Part shown: one piece after another, positions 40,311 to 51,688 of the stretch
How the letters are laid out: the number at the start of each line of letters is the position of its first letter
Numbering within the stretch: the first letter of the stretch is position 1
Source of the DNA: Acrasis kona
Taxonomy: Eukaryota > Heterolobosea > Eutetramitea > Acrasida > Acrasidae
Reading direction: 5' to 3'
DNA length: 64,000 nt
Assembly (NCBI GenBank): GCA_026419775.2
Contig: JAOPGA020001171.1
Coordinates: 1 to 64,000 of the forward strand
The notes under the pieces: generated by a model
What the model was told of the DNA's origin: nothing
What the model saw: the letters and a program-made list of their open reading frames with translations, nothing else
Database searches by the model: none
Translations under genes and position numbers: made by a program

Positions 40311-42608
40311 ATGTCAGCAACTGAACCTGACGTACCAGTCCCAACACCGGGAATTTTCAAAAGTTTCATGAAGGGTGTGAAAAGAAGCAGAGATGTGGAG
40401 CTTGACATTGAGAGAAATGTAAAACCAAGGACTGATGCCTTGTTTGAATTAAGATCTGTTGACGAATTAAACCAAGAAACTGTCTTGACTATTGAAAACA
40501 CTCCTAAAAAGCCCTCACAATTAACAGTCTCCCGCATGCAACAACCACAAGCACAAACAACCAAAGATAGATTGAACAGTTCAACCACTTCCTTCGTTAC
40601 ACCCAAATACACAAAGCCTGGCAGACTCAACAATTCAATTCAAGGTACAACCAAGTCAAATACATCGGTTGTCAAGTCTACACCCAAACCTCTTGCAAAT
40701 AGAACCAATACCAGTAGACTAAACAATAGTGCCCTAAACACTTCTACTAGTAAACTAAACACCTCTTCTGTTTCTAAACCAACAACTCGTTCAAATACCC
40801 CAATAACTAGAGGAGGTTTGAAAAACAAAGCTAATGAAGAAAAGAAGAAGCAAGAGGAGGCACAAGAGGCACAAGACCGTCTCAACGAGCAACTCGATTC
40901 GCTGAACAAGCTTAATGAGGAACTACGTTTAAACAACACCCAAGCAGAGGCAGAAAGAGTAGAAGCCAATAAGCAACACAACACACTCCGTGGACAATAC
41001 TCTGAATCTCAAAGAATTCAACAACAACAGGAACTTGAATTAAGTTCAATGAAGAGAACTTTGAAGAATAGCGAGGAGCAAATTTTTGAATTGAAAAGTA
41101 CCAACAAGCACTTGGAGCACAAGATCTCAATGGATGCCTCGCATCACAAGATGGCCATAGAAGCACTCAACGTTGAACATGAATCTAATGTTAGATCGAT
41201 TAAGCAAGCACATCAAGTAAACTTGGAGGAAGAGAGGGACATTGCACACAAACTTTTACAATCAACTCGCGAAGAATTACAAAGAGATTTGAATAGAACT
41301 AGGGGAGAGCTTGAACGTACAAAGATTGATTTGAACTTTTCGGTTGATTTGGCCGAAGCAAGGCTTCAAACAATCGAACAGCACAGCAAGACAATTGAAA
41401 AGTTGATGGCCGACATTAAGGATCTTGAGACCAAGAGGAACATGGACGAAGAAAGCAGAAGAAAGTTGCACAATGCACTTCAAGAGCTCAAGGGCAACAT
41501 TAGAGTGTACTGCAGAGTCAGACCGCTTGGAAGCAATCCTTCAGACCTCATTACCTCCGAAGGTGAAGAACCAGACTTTAAAGCAGTTTCTTTCAACGAC
41601 GCTGATGTAGATCAAAAGACCATTGACATTGCAAGTCAAATTACCAACAACCAGGGAACAGAGTTGAAAAAGTTCCAATTCCAATTCGACAAGGTTTTCA
41701 GACCAGAGGCTCAACAAAAAGATGTGTTTGTAGAAATTTCACAATTAGTGCAGAGCGCTCTGGATGGATACAAGGTTTGTATTTTCGCTTATGGACAGAC
41801 TGGTTCAGGAAAGACCTTTACCATGGAGGGACCACCCAAAAAGAGCATCAAGAACATGAGCAAGGAGGAAGAGATGGACCAACGCGGAATGATACCAAGA
41901 AGTGTGGAACAAATTTTCGAATGTGCCAACACCAAATCGGAACGTGGATGGAAGTACACCGTCGAGGCAAGCTTCTTGGAAATTTACAACGAGTCCATTA
42001 GAGATCTCTTGGTAAAGAATGCATCGAACAACCCACTCGAAGCAGATAACACAAAGTACGAAATCAAGCACGACAACCAAGGAAACACAAATGTGAGCAA
42101 CCTCACGTACGTGCCGGTAAAGAAGCCTGAAGATGTTCATGACTTGTTAAGCATTGCCAGTAAAAATAGAGCCGCCGCGGCCACAAGTTGCAACGAGAGA
42201 TCTTCGCGATCGCATGCTGTGTTTGCTCTTCGGATCGTTGGACACAATGAAATGACCGAACAAACAACGTACGGAGTTTTGAACTTGATTGATTTGGCAG
42301 GTAGTGAGAGGTTGAATAATTCAAAGTCAACCGGAGCCAGATTAAAAGAAACACAACACATCAACAGCAGTCTAAGTTGTTTGGGAGATGTCATTAGTGC
42401 CTTGGCGTCAAAGAGCAAGCATGTACCTTATAGAAATAGTAAATTGACTTACCTGCTACAGAACTGTCTTGGAGGAGAGGCAAAGACACTAATGTTTGTA
42501 AATGTATCACCGAAGAGTTCACACTCCAACGAAACGGTGTGTTCGCTGCGTTTCGCAAGTAAAGTAAATTCATGTGATGTTGGAACAGCGACTCGCAAGA
42601 TCAAGTAA
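40311..42608 (+). CDS. Kinesin-14, C-terminal motor
   Basis: An intronless protein of about 765 residues. The N-terminal third is Ser/Thr/Asn-rich and basic (a likely microtubule-binding tail). A long coiled coil follows at about residues 180-400. The neck [13 protein letters not shown] leads into a C-terminal kinesin motor with [15 protein letters not shown] (P-loop), [11 protein letters not shown] (switch I), [10 protein letters not shown] (switch II) and the [14 protein letters not shown] helix. The neck sequence and C-terminal motor place it in kinesin-14 (KIFC1/Ncd type), a minus-end-directed motor for spindle focusing. The first ATG in frame is at 40311. The gene is convergent with the next gene (about 50 bases). 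Confidence 0.95.
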   Translation: MSATEPDVPVPTPGIFKSFMKGVKRSRDVELDIERNVKPRTDALFELRSVDELNQETVLTIENTPKKPSQLTVSRMQQPQAQTTKDRLNSSTTSFVTPKYTKPGRLNNSIQGTTKSNTSVVKSTPKPLANRTNTSRLNNSALNTSTSKLNTSSVSKPTTRSNTPITRGGLKNKANEEKKKQEEAQEAQDRLNEQLDSLNKLNEELRLNNTQAEAERVEANKQHNTLRGQYSESQRIQQQQELELSSMKRTLKNSEEQIFELKSTNKHLEHKISMDASHHKMAIEALNVEHESNVRSIKQAHQVNLEEERDIAHKLLQSTREELQRDLNRTRGELERTKIDLNFSVDLAEARLQTIEQHSKTIEKLMADIKDLETKRNMDEESRRKLHNALQELKGNIRVYCRVRPLGSNPSDLITSEGEEPDFKAVSFNDADVDQKTIDIASQITNNQGTELKKFQFQFDKVFRPEAQQKDVFVEISQLVQSALDGYKVCIFAYGQTGSGKTFTMEGPPKKSIKNMSKEEEMDQRGMIPRSVEQIFECANTKSERGWKYTVEASFLEIYNESIRDLLVKNASNNPLEADNTKYEIKHDNQGNTNVSNLTYVPVKKPEDVHDLLSIASKNRAAAATSCNERSSRSHAVFALRIVGHNEMTEQTTYGVLNLIDLAGSERLNNSKSTGARLKETQHINSSLSCLGDVISALASKSKHVPYRNSKLTYLLQNCLGGEAKTLMFVNVSPKSSHSNETVCSLRFASKVNSCDVGTATRKIK

Positions 42609-42658
42609 AATACAGTGTGTGTTATAATAAGCATTCACCAATAAATATATAATTTTGT

Positions 42659-44640
42659 TTATTTTGGTATTTCTGATGGTCTGCATACAACAAAGGCCTC
42701 TGCGGCGTAGAATTTTGGTAGACCCAATACTGCCAACTCTGTGGCTGTGTTCCTGTTCCTATCTCTTGCTCTCTGCCAAAACTCTCTGCTGTCGTTACCT
42801 GGGAACAATGGTGCATCCTTTTGACTTTGATGCTTGAAGATGCTTTGGATCTTGACGTCCATCTCTCTAAGACTCATTGGAACGAATATGCTTGATTCGT
42901 GAATGTCAAACTCTTGCCAAGCACCACGGTATAGCCAAACGTGAACATTTTGGTCTTGGAACTCATTGACGCCCTCTTGACGTAATTCAGCAAGTGCTTG
43001 ATAAATTGCATCGTAGCAGACTCTGTGTGTGCCATGTGGATCTGTTAGATCGGCAGCAACGAAAATATGTTTTGGCTTTTGTTCTAAAAATAGTTTTTTT
43101 ACAAGGTCGACATCATCTGGTCCGAGTGGCTTCTTCTTCTCCTGGCCTGTTCTGTAGAATGGTAAGTCCAAGAAGATGCAATCACGATCGCCATCAAGTC
43201 CCAATACTTGTACGGCTTCCATCGCCTCTGCCTTTCTGACATTTGCTTTTAGGTATTGCATCACAGTGTTTTGTGAATTGTTCTTTTCGTTTAGTAATTG
43301 TAGTTGATTTTTCCAGTTTGAGTCGTCGGCGCCGATTAGTTGTGCACTGAACTTTGCAAATCTCAAGTGGTCCCGAAGAACTGCATTGTCCACTGCAACG
43401 CTTCCGTTAGTCATGTAGCAGACTTTCATGTTGAGGTCAGCTGATGGATCATTATTCACCTTTAGTAATCTTTGTTGAGCCATGTGATACATGATTCCAC
43501 CCATGCTAATGACGTCATCATCTGGATGAGGTGAGAAGATGAGAACTCTCTCGTCTAGGTCCGATGGAATCTTTGCATGGTTAGGTAGGACTGCAATACG
43601 CGAAAGTAAGTCGTTCAAAGTGGCCAAACATTCGCTCTCTAGTGTAACTCCTTGGTTGCTCCTATTCAAAATGTGTAGTAGAAGACTGGTGAGTCCGTTC
43701 TTGTCCAAGTCACTGTGAGTCAACTCGCAAATTCCCTTTTTTAGGTGTTTGCTCAAGTGAATCAATGCACGCTTGCGCAAGTCATCGTTCCAGTCAATGT
43801 TTCCGCAGTTAGAAAGCAACCATGGAGATTGAGTTTGTTTTAAAAGTGCACCTGCTGCCTTGTCCACAATTGCTGTGAAGGATTCGTGACCACGAAGGAA
43901 GGAAGCTGGACATGTGCTCTTGTCCTTCATGACCTTTGGGTCCTCTAGTGCCTTGTGTACAATGTTGGCCTTGCCTTCTCCGGTGGCGAGTAGTAAAACT
44001 TTCTTTGCGCTCATGATTGAAGCAACACCCATGGTAACTGCTCTTGTGGGTACGTTCCTTTCGGAGCCACCGAAGCTTTTGGCTGCATCAGAACGGGTTG
44101 TTTGGTTCAATACCACGATACGAGTTCTGTCGGTACGTTGGCTTCCAGGTTCATTGAATCCAATGTGGCCGTTTCCTCCGATTCCGAGAATTGCAATGTC
44201 GATGCCATTGTTTGAAATGAGTTGCTCGTAGTTATTACAGTACTCCAAGTAGCTTTCTGCTGGCAGGGTACCGTCGGGAATGTGAATGTTTTCTGGGGCA
44301 ACGTCTACGTGATCAAAGAATTCCTTGTGCATGAAGGTGTGGTAACTGTGCTCTGAAGTGGGTTGCATTGGGTAGTACCTAAAAAATAATTGTGTAAATG
44401 TACAATAAAACACGAATATACTCACTCATCAAGGTTAAAAGTGTGGACATCTTTGAAGCTTAGTCCCTCTTCCTTGTGCATTCTTATAAGTTCTCTATAC
44501 ATCAAAATTGGGGTACTTCCAGTTGGTAGACAGAGGGTCGCACATGTTCCTTCTTCTTGTTTGGTTCTAATAACCCTTGCTACTCTTTTGGCAGCCTCTC
44601 TGGCAACTTGTTGTGGTGACTCTTCAACGATTATATTCAT
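42659..44640 (-). CDS. Glucosamine-6-phosphate deaminase fused to a PIG-L/LmbE-type domain
   Basis: Exons 44640-44426 and 44378-42659, with a 47-base intron splitting NLDE|YYPM. The N-terminal half is NagB-like: [21 protein letters not shown] (catalytic Asp region), [17 protein letters not shown] (His and general base) and LLATGEGKA. The C-terminal half begins [17 protein letters not shown], the metal-binding HPDD signature of PIG-L/LmbE N-acetylglucosaminyl deacetylases, and continues with 'DPHGTH'. Together they could deacetylate GlcNAc-type substrates and convert glucosamine-6-phosphate to fructose-6-phosphate and ammonia. Fusions of this type are known in some bacteria (for example Bacteroidetes), so old lateral transfer is possible; the intron shows it is now domesticated. 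Confidence 0.88.
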
Positions 44641-44845
44641 GTTTTTTTGATTCAACTTTGGAGAATTTAGTATTTATTTATTACAAAGCACATGAAATTT
44701 AACAAGGAGTTCCGTCTCCGAGTTTTCCGTTTTGACAATCTAATTTTATTGTCCCAACGTTCGAGTGTCTAAATTATATGGGATAACGTTTGAACGTTGG
44801 AATAATGTCGAAGAAGTACAATAAGGAATGTTGAAATATTATTTT

Positions 44846-46759
44846 TTATTCAGCGTACAAGCACAACCTCCTGTCTATTGACGAACTTGCGACTTGTTTT
44901 CCATCTCTGCTCCATGCACAACATGTAGATGCAATGTTATGTTCCTTCATTTCAGACACCAATGGAGTTCCATCAACCAAATGCCAAACAAAAACATGAC
45001 CACAATTGGAGCCACTCGCAACAAATGTACCACATGGACTCAAAACAGCTTTCGTCTTGCTTACATTCGTCTTGAATCCATCCGCTTTCAATGTATAAAC
45101 CGGGCTTCCAAATCCAACTCTAGCGTCCCATACTTTACAAATGGAGTCTTGACCGCATGTGACGACATGACGATCATCAGCTGATATTGCTACGCTTAAT
45201 ACTTGTCCATTATGTACTTTATGTTCCTCTAATTTGTTGAAGCTTCTTAAGTCAAAAGTTCTGATGTGAGAGTCGTGATGGACGGAAAAGAACATGTTAG
45301 AAAGGTTGGAAATAGTCAAGTCATTAACGATGGAAGTTGAATCAATAGTCTTCAGACACTCACCCTACTCAAATGTTAAAAAGATGCAAAAATAAAAAAA
45401 TACTTGATTGAGTTCCCATATTTTAATGGTCCTGTCACAACTTCCGGATACAGCCCTCACGTCCGTTGTTCCTAACCCATAAACGTGTTTCGTGTGGCCG
45501 TTTAATGTATGTAATAGTTTTTTATCATGTATGGACCATACGTGGACACTTGTTGATGCTGACACCACAAGAGTGGGCGTTAAATCTACAGATGTTAGAC
45601 TTGATATTAACTTTGAAAAATGTTTTGACTTACTGTTCGCTGGCTCCGAAAAAAATGTGTTCCAAACCACCGGACTTGGCAGCGTATAGCTTAACTGTTT
45701 TGTTGTTGCATGCGATGGCTAAAAGTTGACTATCTGCAGAGAATTTAATGTCGTTGACCTAATTAATGTTTATTGACGAATGAATTATTTTCTACTTACA
45801 GTGGTCTCAAGATCAATGTGATATTGTTTGGATTTTGGATTCGTGGCATGATAGACGTTTATGAATGAAGCTTGTAATGTAGAGCTGCGCTTATGTACTT
45901 GAAGTAACATTCTACCTGTTATGCTGTATCTTGCCTCCTTGGATTTACCTCCTTCTTTAACTGCTTCCTCTGCAACCTCTACATCCGATGTTGCATCCTA
46001 ATGATGTGTGTTATATTATGATGGTGATGACACTTACTGACGAACCAGATCTTAATTTGTTTTTTAGTTCTGATATAATGTGGTCGCGAAGTAATAGTTC
46101 CTCCTTCATTGATTGTGTTTCTTGTGTAAATGTAGCAATGACTTGATCCTTCTCAGCAATGACGCTTTGGAGATTAGTAACCTCTTCTACTTTTTGTCTA
46201 AATTCAACTTTTGTAGCTGCCAACCTATAGAATAATTAAGTGATGGTAAATGTGAACATACTCCGCTTTCTTTTCTCTCAAGTTAGTTCTGGCTTTTAAA
46301 AGATCTCTGTTGATGTCAAGTAAAGAACGGGCAGTTTCTGATTTTGATCGAAAACTACAGACAAGTTCGTCTTGCAGTCCTAAAATCTTTAATTCCAATT
46401 CTAAACTAACGTTAATAAAATGTTAGTGCATTCTACTCATACCTTTTACATGTTGAGTAGTGGCGAATGTATCTTGTCTTAGTTCATCAAAATTCTTCAT
46501 CTTTTTGCTGGCCTCTTCATATCTGCTCTTCCACATTTTTACTTCATTTTGTAACCCGTTTAACATATTTTTATAATCAAAACATTCACCAAGAACCTGT
46601 GCATCTGCAATCATTCTAAATGTGACAATAACTCTACGTACGTTGGCTCATGATATGTTTAAATGGATGTATCTCTTGTCTGTTACGAGCTTTGAATTGT
46701 TCTAATATTAAACGCTTCCATATTGGTTCCTCTGTCTGTTCTGCGTCACACTGTGACAT
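44846..46759 (-). CDS. ATG16: Autophagy protein ATG16 (coiled coil + WD40)
   Basis: Eight exons: 46759-46642, 46604-46443, 46400-46262, 46224-46038, 45997-45800, 45758-45634, 45599-45404 and 45364-44846. The seven introns are 34-42 bases and all phases agree; 547 residues. An N-terminal WKRLILEQFKARNRQEI helix resembles the ATG5-binding segment of ATG16. A long coiled coil follows to about residue 200. A seven-bladed WD40 propeller makes up the rest (IKFSADSQLLAIAC, VHVWSIHDKKLLHTLNGHT, GSCDRTIKIWEL, SVAISADDRHVVTCGQD, SSSIDRRLCLY). ATG16L-type proteins with WD40 direct the ATG12-ATG5 complex to membranes for ATG8 lipidation. Confidence 0.88.
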
Positions 46760-46924
46760 ATGGTTGTAATTATTCGGTTTACTGGGTGATAGTCTACAAA
46801 AAAACATCAACGATCGAGTTGGATCACAAACATGAACACATTTTGGTAGTGGTCAAACAAGGAGTAAGTTCAAAAAACATAACTGTCAAAAATAAATTTA
46901 CTAAAAAAACAATTGTGTTTGTGT

Positions 46925-48521
46925 TTATATCTTCCAGCATCCCTTTGAAAAACCTGAGTAATCCATTAGTATATACTGGGTGCTGTTGTTTAGTGGCATC
47001 AAAGCAATAGTGACTTTGGGGTGAACTTCTAAATCAATGGCCATGGCAACATCACACTCAATATCAATATGGAATAAGTTTTGAACCAAATGTCCGTTTG
47101 CAGTTGGCGATATTTTCTGAGGAATTGTGAAATCCAAAACTCCCGCAAAAGATGATTTTGCTGGGACACCCTTATATGTTTGTCTGTGGATTTCATTCTT
47201 CTCTGTGTGAACTCCTCCTTTGCAGTTGACCTTAAGATCTTGCATTATCTTTACTTTGAGGGCCTTCACGTCCTTCTTAGAATCATTGATAATGTTAACG
47301 TTAATGTGCACAACTTCCATCGGTACAAAAACATCCTTCTGGAAGTCTACCGCCATCTTCAACTTACCACTGCCTCCAAACAAGAATGTTTTTTCGTTTT
47401 TAGCACTAATGGGTTGAGGCGCACGTACGACTGCTTCGTTAATTGTAAGGTAGGAGTGATTCTTAATGTCATAGCCCTTCATGTCCACCCAGATTTTAAC
47501 TTGGTATAAGATCGCTGCCAAGAAGGAGGAACTTGATTTTTGGAAAACACCAGGTAGGCCTTGTGGTAGTTGGTATGTGAATGGGTAAGTGTATGTACCA
47601 GGATGAACAATTCCACCTCCGTAGTTAACTAAAGTTGCAACAGACTTGAAGAAGTCACGTGTATCATGTCTCCAGACGGTGCGGAACTGTACTTGGTTGT
47701 TATGGTCGTGGTATGTTTCTTGGTGGCTCATTTTAACTCTCTCAAAACCTTTCCATTTAATTTGTAAACTTCTTGCTTCAATGTCACTGGTAACAATGAG
47801 GTCGCACCTACCAGTCACTACCTCACCTGACATATAGTAAGGCTTATCCAATGTGATCTGGATTCTACCAGCGCCTCCTGGTAGTGCAGTCTTCACCACA
47901 TTAGCAATACTTCCAAAGAATCCAGGGTTTGGTGCAGTGGTTGGTTGATTAATAGGACCGGGACTATATTGGTGTGAGGGTACGTATTGAGGTTGGGCAC
48001 CATAAGGTGGTGGTGGGTAGTTTTGAATTGGTGGTGGTGGTAAGCCTACAGTACTGCTGGGTGGTTGTGGATATATTGGAACTTGAGAGGGAGTTTGGCC
48101 ATGGACGTACGGTTGTGGAGGGGGAGCTCCGTACGGTGGTTGAGGGTAAGGTTGTGGTGGTGCGCCAGATTGATTATGATATGGTTGTGGTGGTGCCCCA
48201 GGTTGCTGATATGGTTGTGGTGGTGCTCCTGGTTGTTGGTATGGTTGTGGTGGTGCGCCAGGCTGATATGGATAAGGTTGTGGTGGTGCTCCTGGTTGCT
48301 GATATGGCTGTGGTGGTGCGCCAGGTTGATTCTGATATGGTGGTGAATGTGGTGAACTTCCTGGTTGTTGGTATGGTTGGGGTGGTGCGCCAGGTTGATT
48401 CTGATAGGGTTGTGGTGGTGCAGAGGGACCTGTCATGTCTTCTTGTTTGGCTGTTACAAATCAAAAAAATGAATTCAAGTTCTAATAAATTGTTGTGCAA
48501 AGCCATACCGGGCGAAGACAT
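46925..48521 (-). CDS. Arrestin-fold protein with Pro/Gln/Tyr-rich repeats
   Basis: Exons 48521-48509 (13 bases) and 48450-46925, with a 58-base intron, giving about 513 residues. The first 190 residues are tandem units of the type PGAPPQPYQQ, continuing as Pro-rich sequence. From about residue 200 an arrestin N-domain follows (IQITLDKPYYMSGEVVTGRCDL, LQIKWKGFERV, YTYPFTYQLPQGLPGVF), then an arrestin C-domain (MAVDFQKDVFVPMEVVHINVNI, 'TIPQKISPTANGHLVQ'). The alpha-arrestin-like architecture suggests a cargo or ubiquitin-ligase adaptor at endosomes. The Tyr/Pro-rich repeats may bind WW or SH3 partners. The tiny first exon encodes MSSP and one base. Confidence 0.85.
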
Positions 48522-48722
48522 TTACCAGGGTATAATTAGAATAATGGATTTCACTTCGTACATCAGTGTTGTTATAATGCTCATATGCTAAGCCTATGAA
48601 TTACTTATACAGACTTGAATTGAGTAGAATAACCAAGTAAACCTTGCTTCGTATTAATTTCTTTACAACCATTGCCGACGTTTGACATATGATACAATTA
48701 TAAAACAGATAGATTGAATAAC

Positions 48723-49434
48723 ATGACTAGCAGTCCAGTAGATTCTTCAGATAATACTTCTTGTTGCCCTGCTCACTTTGTAATCAAAGAAGAATGTACA
48801 TGTAGCAAATTTGGCAACAAACAATTCAGTAAGGCGGTATGTTGCCAACACAATTGACATTAATTTATACCATATATTATAGAAAAACCAAGATATATTG
48901 AATATACACAATAAAATTGAGGGCAAAAATGACATGGTTCAGTACCTGTCATTAAGCATGAACATCGCACACTCTGTGGAGGAGTTATATTCTATAATTT
49001 TCAAAAAATATAGTGAACCCGTTCAAAGCGCAAACAATCACATCAACGGCACAAGTACCGACGAGGTGGGCGAAACCATTATCACATCAACTCCAGAGGC
49101 ACCCTTTAGTATCTTGGACTTTCAAACACCAGCCCCACCAGAAAAAGCAACAGATCATTTAGCGAATTTATACACAAACAAAATACACGCTCTGCATGCA
49201 GTATGGATATTACAAGCTAACAGAAGAGGAATTCTAACATACTGGGAAACCGAACAACTCTTGGCAGTTGTTTATAACGGAGACTTTAGATGCCCCATCT
49301 ATCAACTCATGTGCACGTTATATGAATCTCTTTGTTGCGTTGATGACACTGACGCTCACAACAAGTGGAATCCAGTTGGAAACATGCTACTAAAAGAATT
49401 GCTATCCTTAATAGAGAAAAGGAGTTCATCATAA
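48723..49434 (+). CDS. Hypothetical protein, two exons
   Basis: Exons 48723-48836 and 48883-49434, with a 46-base GT-AG intron in phase 0; 221 residues. The N-terminus has a Cys cluster (SCCPAHF and EECTCSKFG) that could bind metal. The middle is Ser/Thr/Pro-rich with TPEAPFSILDFQTPAPP. The C-terminal 90 residues are helical (HALHAVWILQANRRGILTYW, PIYQLMCTLYESLCCVDD). I do not recognise the family. It is divergent from the arrestin gene (200 bases between ATGs) and convergent with the ATG14-like gene. Confidence 0.65.
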
Positions 49435-49493
49435 TAATAAATTACTAATTGCCATCACTGTGTGTCACTGTTAACTTGATTAAATATTATGTT

Positions 49494-50966
49494 TTATTTT
49501 TTATTTACAGAAATGTGTTCCCACTCATTGCCCATACTCTCAACTGGTTTATTAGCTATTAACAAAGATTCTGGCACTTCATCGCTGGGGCGATCAGCGA
49601 GATAATTGTCATTAATATGTTCAGCAAACACTCTTTTTTTGTAGTAGTTCTTTACTGGATCATCATCGGCCTTTTTGGGTTTAGCTCTCTTGTTGCCAAA
49701 GCTTGGTGATTTGATAGAGGAAGAGTTTTTGGATTTTTGATCAAGTGCACCCAAGGTGAGATGTAGTTTATCGTCACCGTCAAGATAATAATTTTGGTCG
49801 AAGTCTAACTTTTTATAATGAACACTTTGTGAACCTCTCACAACATCACAAACATCTTTATTAAAAACTTCAAACGGACCGACTAATTTACAATCATTAC
49901 CGGCCTCACGAAGTGTCAACAAATTGACCAATAAATTAGATTTTACAGACACAACCACGCCTTGTTTATTACAAATAGCAACCACTGTCTCGTTCAAAAG
50001 TTGCACCGCACGCTTCAACAATTCAACAGGATTTAAAGTATGATTTAAAGTAGCACCAGTGTCCGCACCGTGAACATGATTATCTCTAATTGCAGTGGAA
50101 GAAGGAGAAGTTCCGCTAAGACTCTCTACAAAACCGGAAGGTATCGTCCCCATATTAGAGACTTCAGAAGCATTACTAGCTAAAAACAAAGGATAATAAA
50201 CAGACACAAACTCTGTAGCATTTGACTCGTTCTGAGATTTTTTAATGGGCACAATCTCACATACAGTGGATTTGAAGTCGAACAATTTATTTGCATATTG
50301 AATGTCGTGCGGAGAATGCACTAACAGACTTTTTGTAATTTTGTAGAGCCAAATGGAAAGTAAGCTCAGTGTGCTGTTTATTTGAAGATTTGTAATGTGG
50401 TTGCGATCTCTACATTCAATCATGTAGTCAACTATATCGCCCTCTGTATAGGGCAGCCAAGTGTTTTTTGTAAAAATATACAATTTCATGAGGTGTCCGT
50501 CTTTTTCCAAATAAAAGTATGTTGAGAAGAAATCACTCAAGGTTCTTCTCCTAATTTTGGTCAAATTCTCTTTTTTTTTGTGGATGATGGGGTCCTTGTC
50601 GTCATTAAAAAACGTTCGGCTCATTATATTTTTAAGTTTATCTGTTACAACGTTTAGTTCATGGTCTTTGATTTGAAATTCGGTTTCCCCCTGTACAAGC
50701 TTGAGCTTTGATGATATATTTTCGTCCTTTAATTGTTGGACTTCTAATTTTAATCGATCTAATCGATATTGTTGTCTTTGTAAATCTTGTTCCATTTTCG
50801 CAACTTGTTGGCGTTTTTCGAGGACGTCGCTGAATTTCTTTCGTTTTTCTTGCAAATTATTTCGAAGTTCAATAATGTGTGCCCTCTTTTTGTGTACTTT
50901 GCTTCTTAGGCAATCCAAACATACATAATTTTGATTGATGCTTTCCAGACAAGCTGCACACTCCAT
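49494..50966 (-). CDS. ATG14: ATG14/UVRAG-family protein (PI3-kinase complex, autophagy)
   Basis: An intronless 490-residue protein from the ATG at 50966. It begins with a CxxC pair and a second pair (ECAACLESINQNYVCLDCL), like the N-terminal cysteine repeats of ATG14/Barkor. A coiled coil follows at about residues 25-125 (VLEKRQQVAKMEQDLQRQQ), which in the family pairs with Beclin 1. The central region has RRRTLSDFFSTYFYL and a globular part with LPYTEGDIVDY. ATG14-type subunits direct Vps34 complex I to phagophores; UVRAG-type subunits direct complex II to endosomes. The Cys pairs favour ATG14. The C-terminal tail is Lys/Ser-rich. ATG16 lies about 2.7 kb away. Confidence 0.65.
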   Translation of the reverse strand: MECAACLESINQNYVCLDCLRSKVHKKRAHIIELRNNLQEKRKKFSDVLEKRQQVAKMEQDLQRQQYRLDRLKLEVQQLKDENISSKLKLVQGETEFQIKDHELNVVTDKLKNIMSRTFFNDDKDPIIHKKKENLTKIRRRTLSDFFSTYFYLEKDGHLMKLYIFTKNTWLPYTEGDIVDYMIECRDRNHITNLQINSTLSLLSIWLYKITKSLLVHSPHDIQYANKLFDFKSTVCEIVPIKKSQNESNATEFVSVYYPLFLASNASEVSNMGTIPSGFVESLSGTSPSSTAIRDNHVHGADTGATLNHTLNPVELLKRAVQLLNETVVAICNKQGVVVSVKSNLLVNLLTLREAGNDCKLVGPFEVFNKDVCDVVRGSQSVHYKKLDFDQNYYLDGDDKLHLTLGALDQKSKNSSSIKSPSFGNKRAKPKKADDDPVKNYYKKRVFAEHINDNYLADRPSDEVPESLLIANKPVESMGNEWEHISVNKK

Positions 50967-51062
50967 AGGTTTTGTCTTTGTAATAGTTAACCACAACCAT
51001 GACCTCACCCTTGGACCTGTCACTACTACCAGAATTTTTTGATCTGAAGTTACAATCAGAGA

Positions 51063-51662
51063 ATGATGTTCAAAAATTCAAAGCCTCACGAATACACTTT
51101 AAATTGTATATTGGACTCAATCTGTGGTCGTGGACCAGGCATCAATCTTGGTCAATTCATAAAAGTAAATGAGCAAAGTGAGGAGCAGCCATCGCTCACA
51201 CATTTAAGCGATGTAATCACCGTTGTGAAGGCTTTTGTGTTGAGAGTTACATCTCGTCAATTAACTGATGAACAAGTATAGTCACGTGCTGCATTAAAAA
51301 CTAATGATTAGATTCTTCAAGAGTTAAAAAATCTAGAACTGTCAAGCGAGAATGCAGACATTTTGGTTAATGTATTAAAAAGCAGGCGTGATGAGGTTAA
51401 CAAAAGTATGGTAAAGACAGTATCACAAATCTCTGCATCATATCTGCAAGACTTTGACTGGAAGCTTCATCTAGTGGTTGCAAGTGATAAATGTACAAAC
51501 TTCCGGGAGCCCATCTTATTATTAAACTTGTATGTTAAAAAAGAGAATCAAGACAAGGCTGATGAAGTTTTGGTGGAGCTCAACAAGAGTGAATTGGACG
51601 ACCTTTTGAGTCACTTTGAAAAAATTCAACAAGTCACAAAGAAACTTTTAGTCAATAAATAA
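51063..51662 (+). CDS. COMM-domain protein
   Basis: Exons 51063-51275 and 51312-51662, with a 36-base intron (GTATAG donor, GATTAG acceptor) in phase 0; 187 residues. The C-terminus is a COMM domain: LQDFDWKLHLVVASDK, then 'EPILLLNLYVKK', and VLVELNKSELDDLLSHFEKI. COMMD proteins form the ring of the Commander complex, which recycles endosomal membrane proteins with retriever. The size and N-terminal helical half fit COMMD4-like members, but I cannot assign the paralogue. An ATG at about 51000 opens another frame that fails to join this one, so the start at 51063 is preferred though not certain. Confidence 0.8.
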
Positions 51663-51688
51663 TTTATTGGTAATTTTTATTTTGTGTC

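Noticed and set aside
47974-48591. 205-codon + strand frame and several others over the arrestin gene's N-terminus
   Set aside because: Shadow of the Pro/Gln/Tyr tandem repeats; Val/Gly/Trp-rich composition and no motif.
44846-50966. Autophagy operon
   Set aside because: Genes have their own spacing and an opposite-strand gene lies between; eukaryotic layout gives no support.
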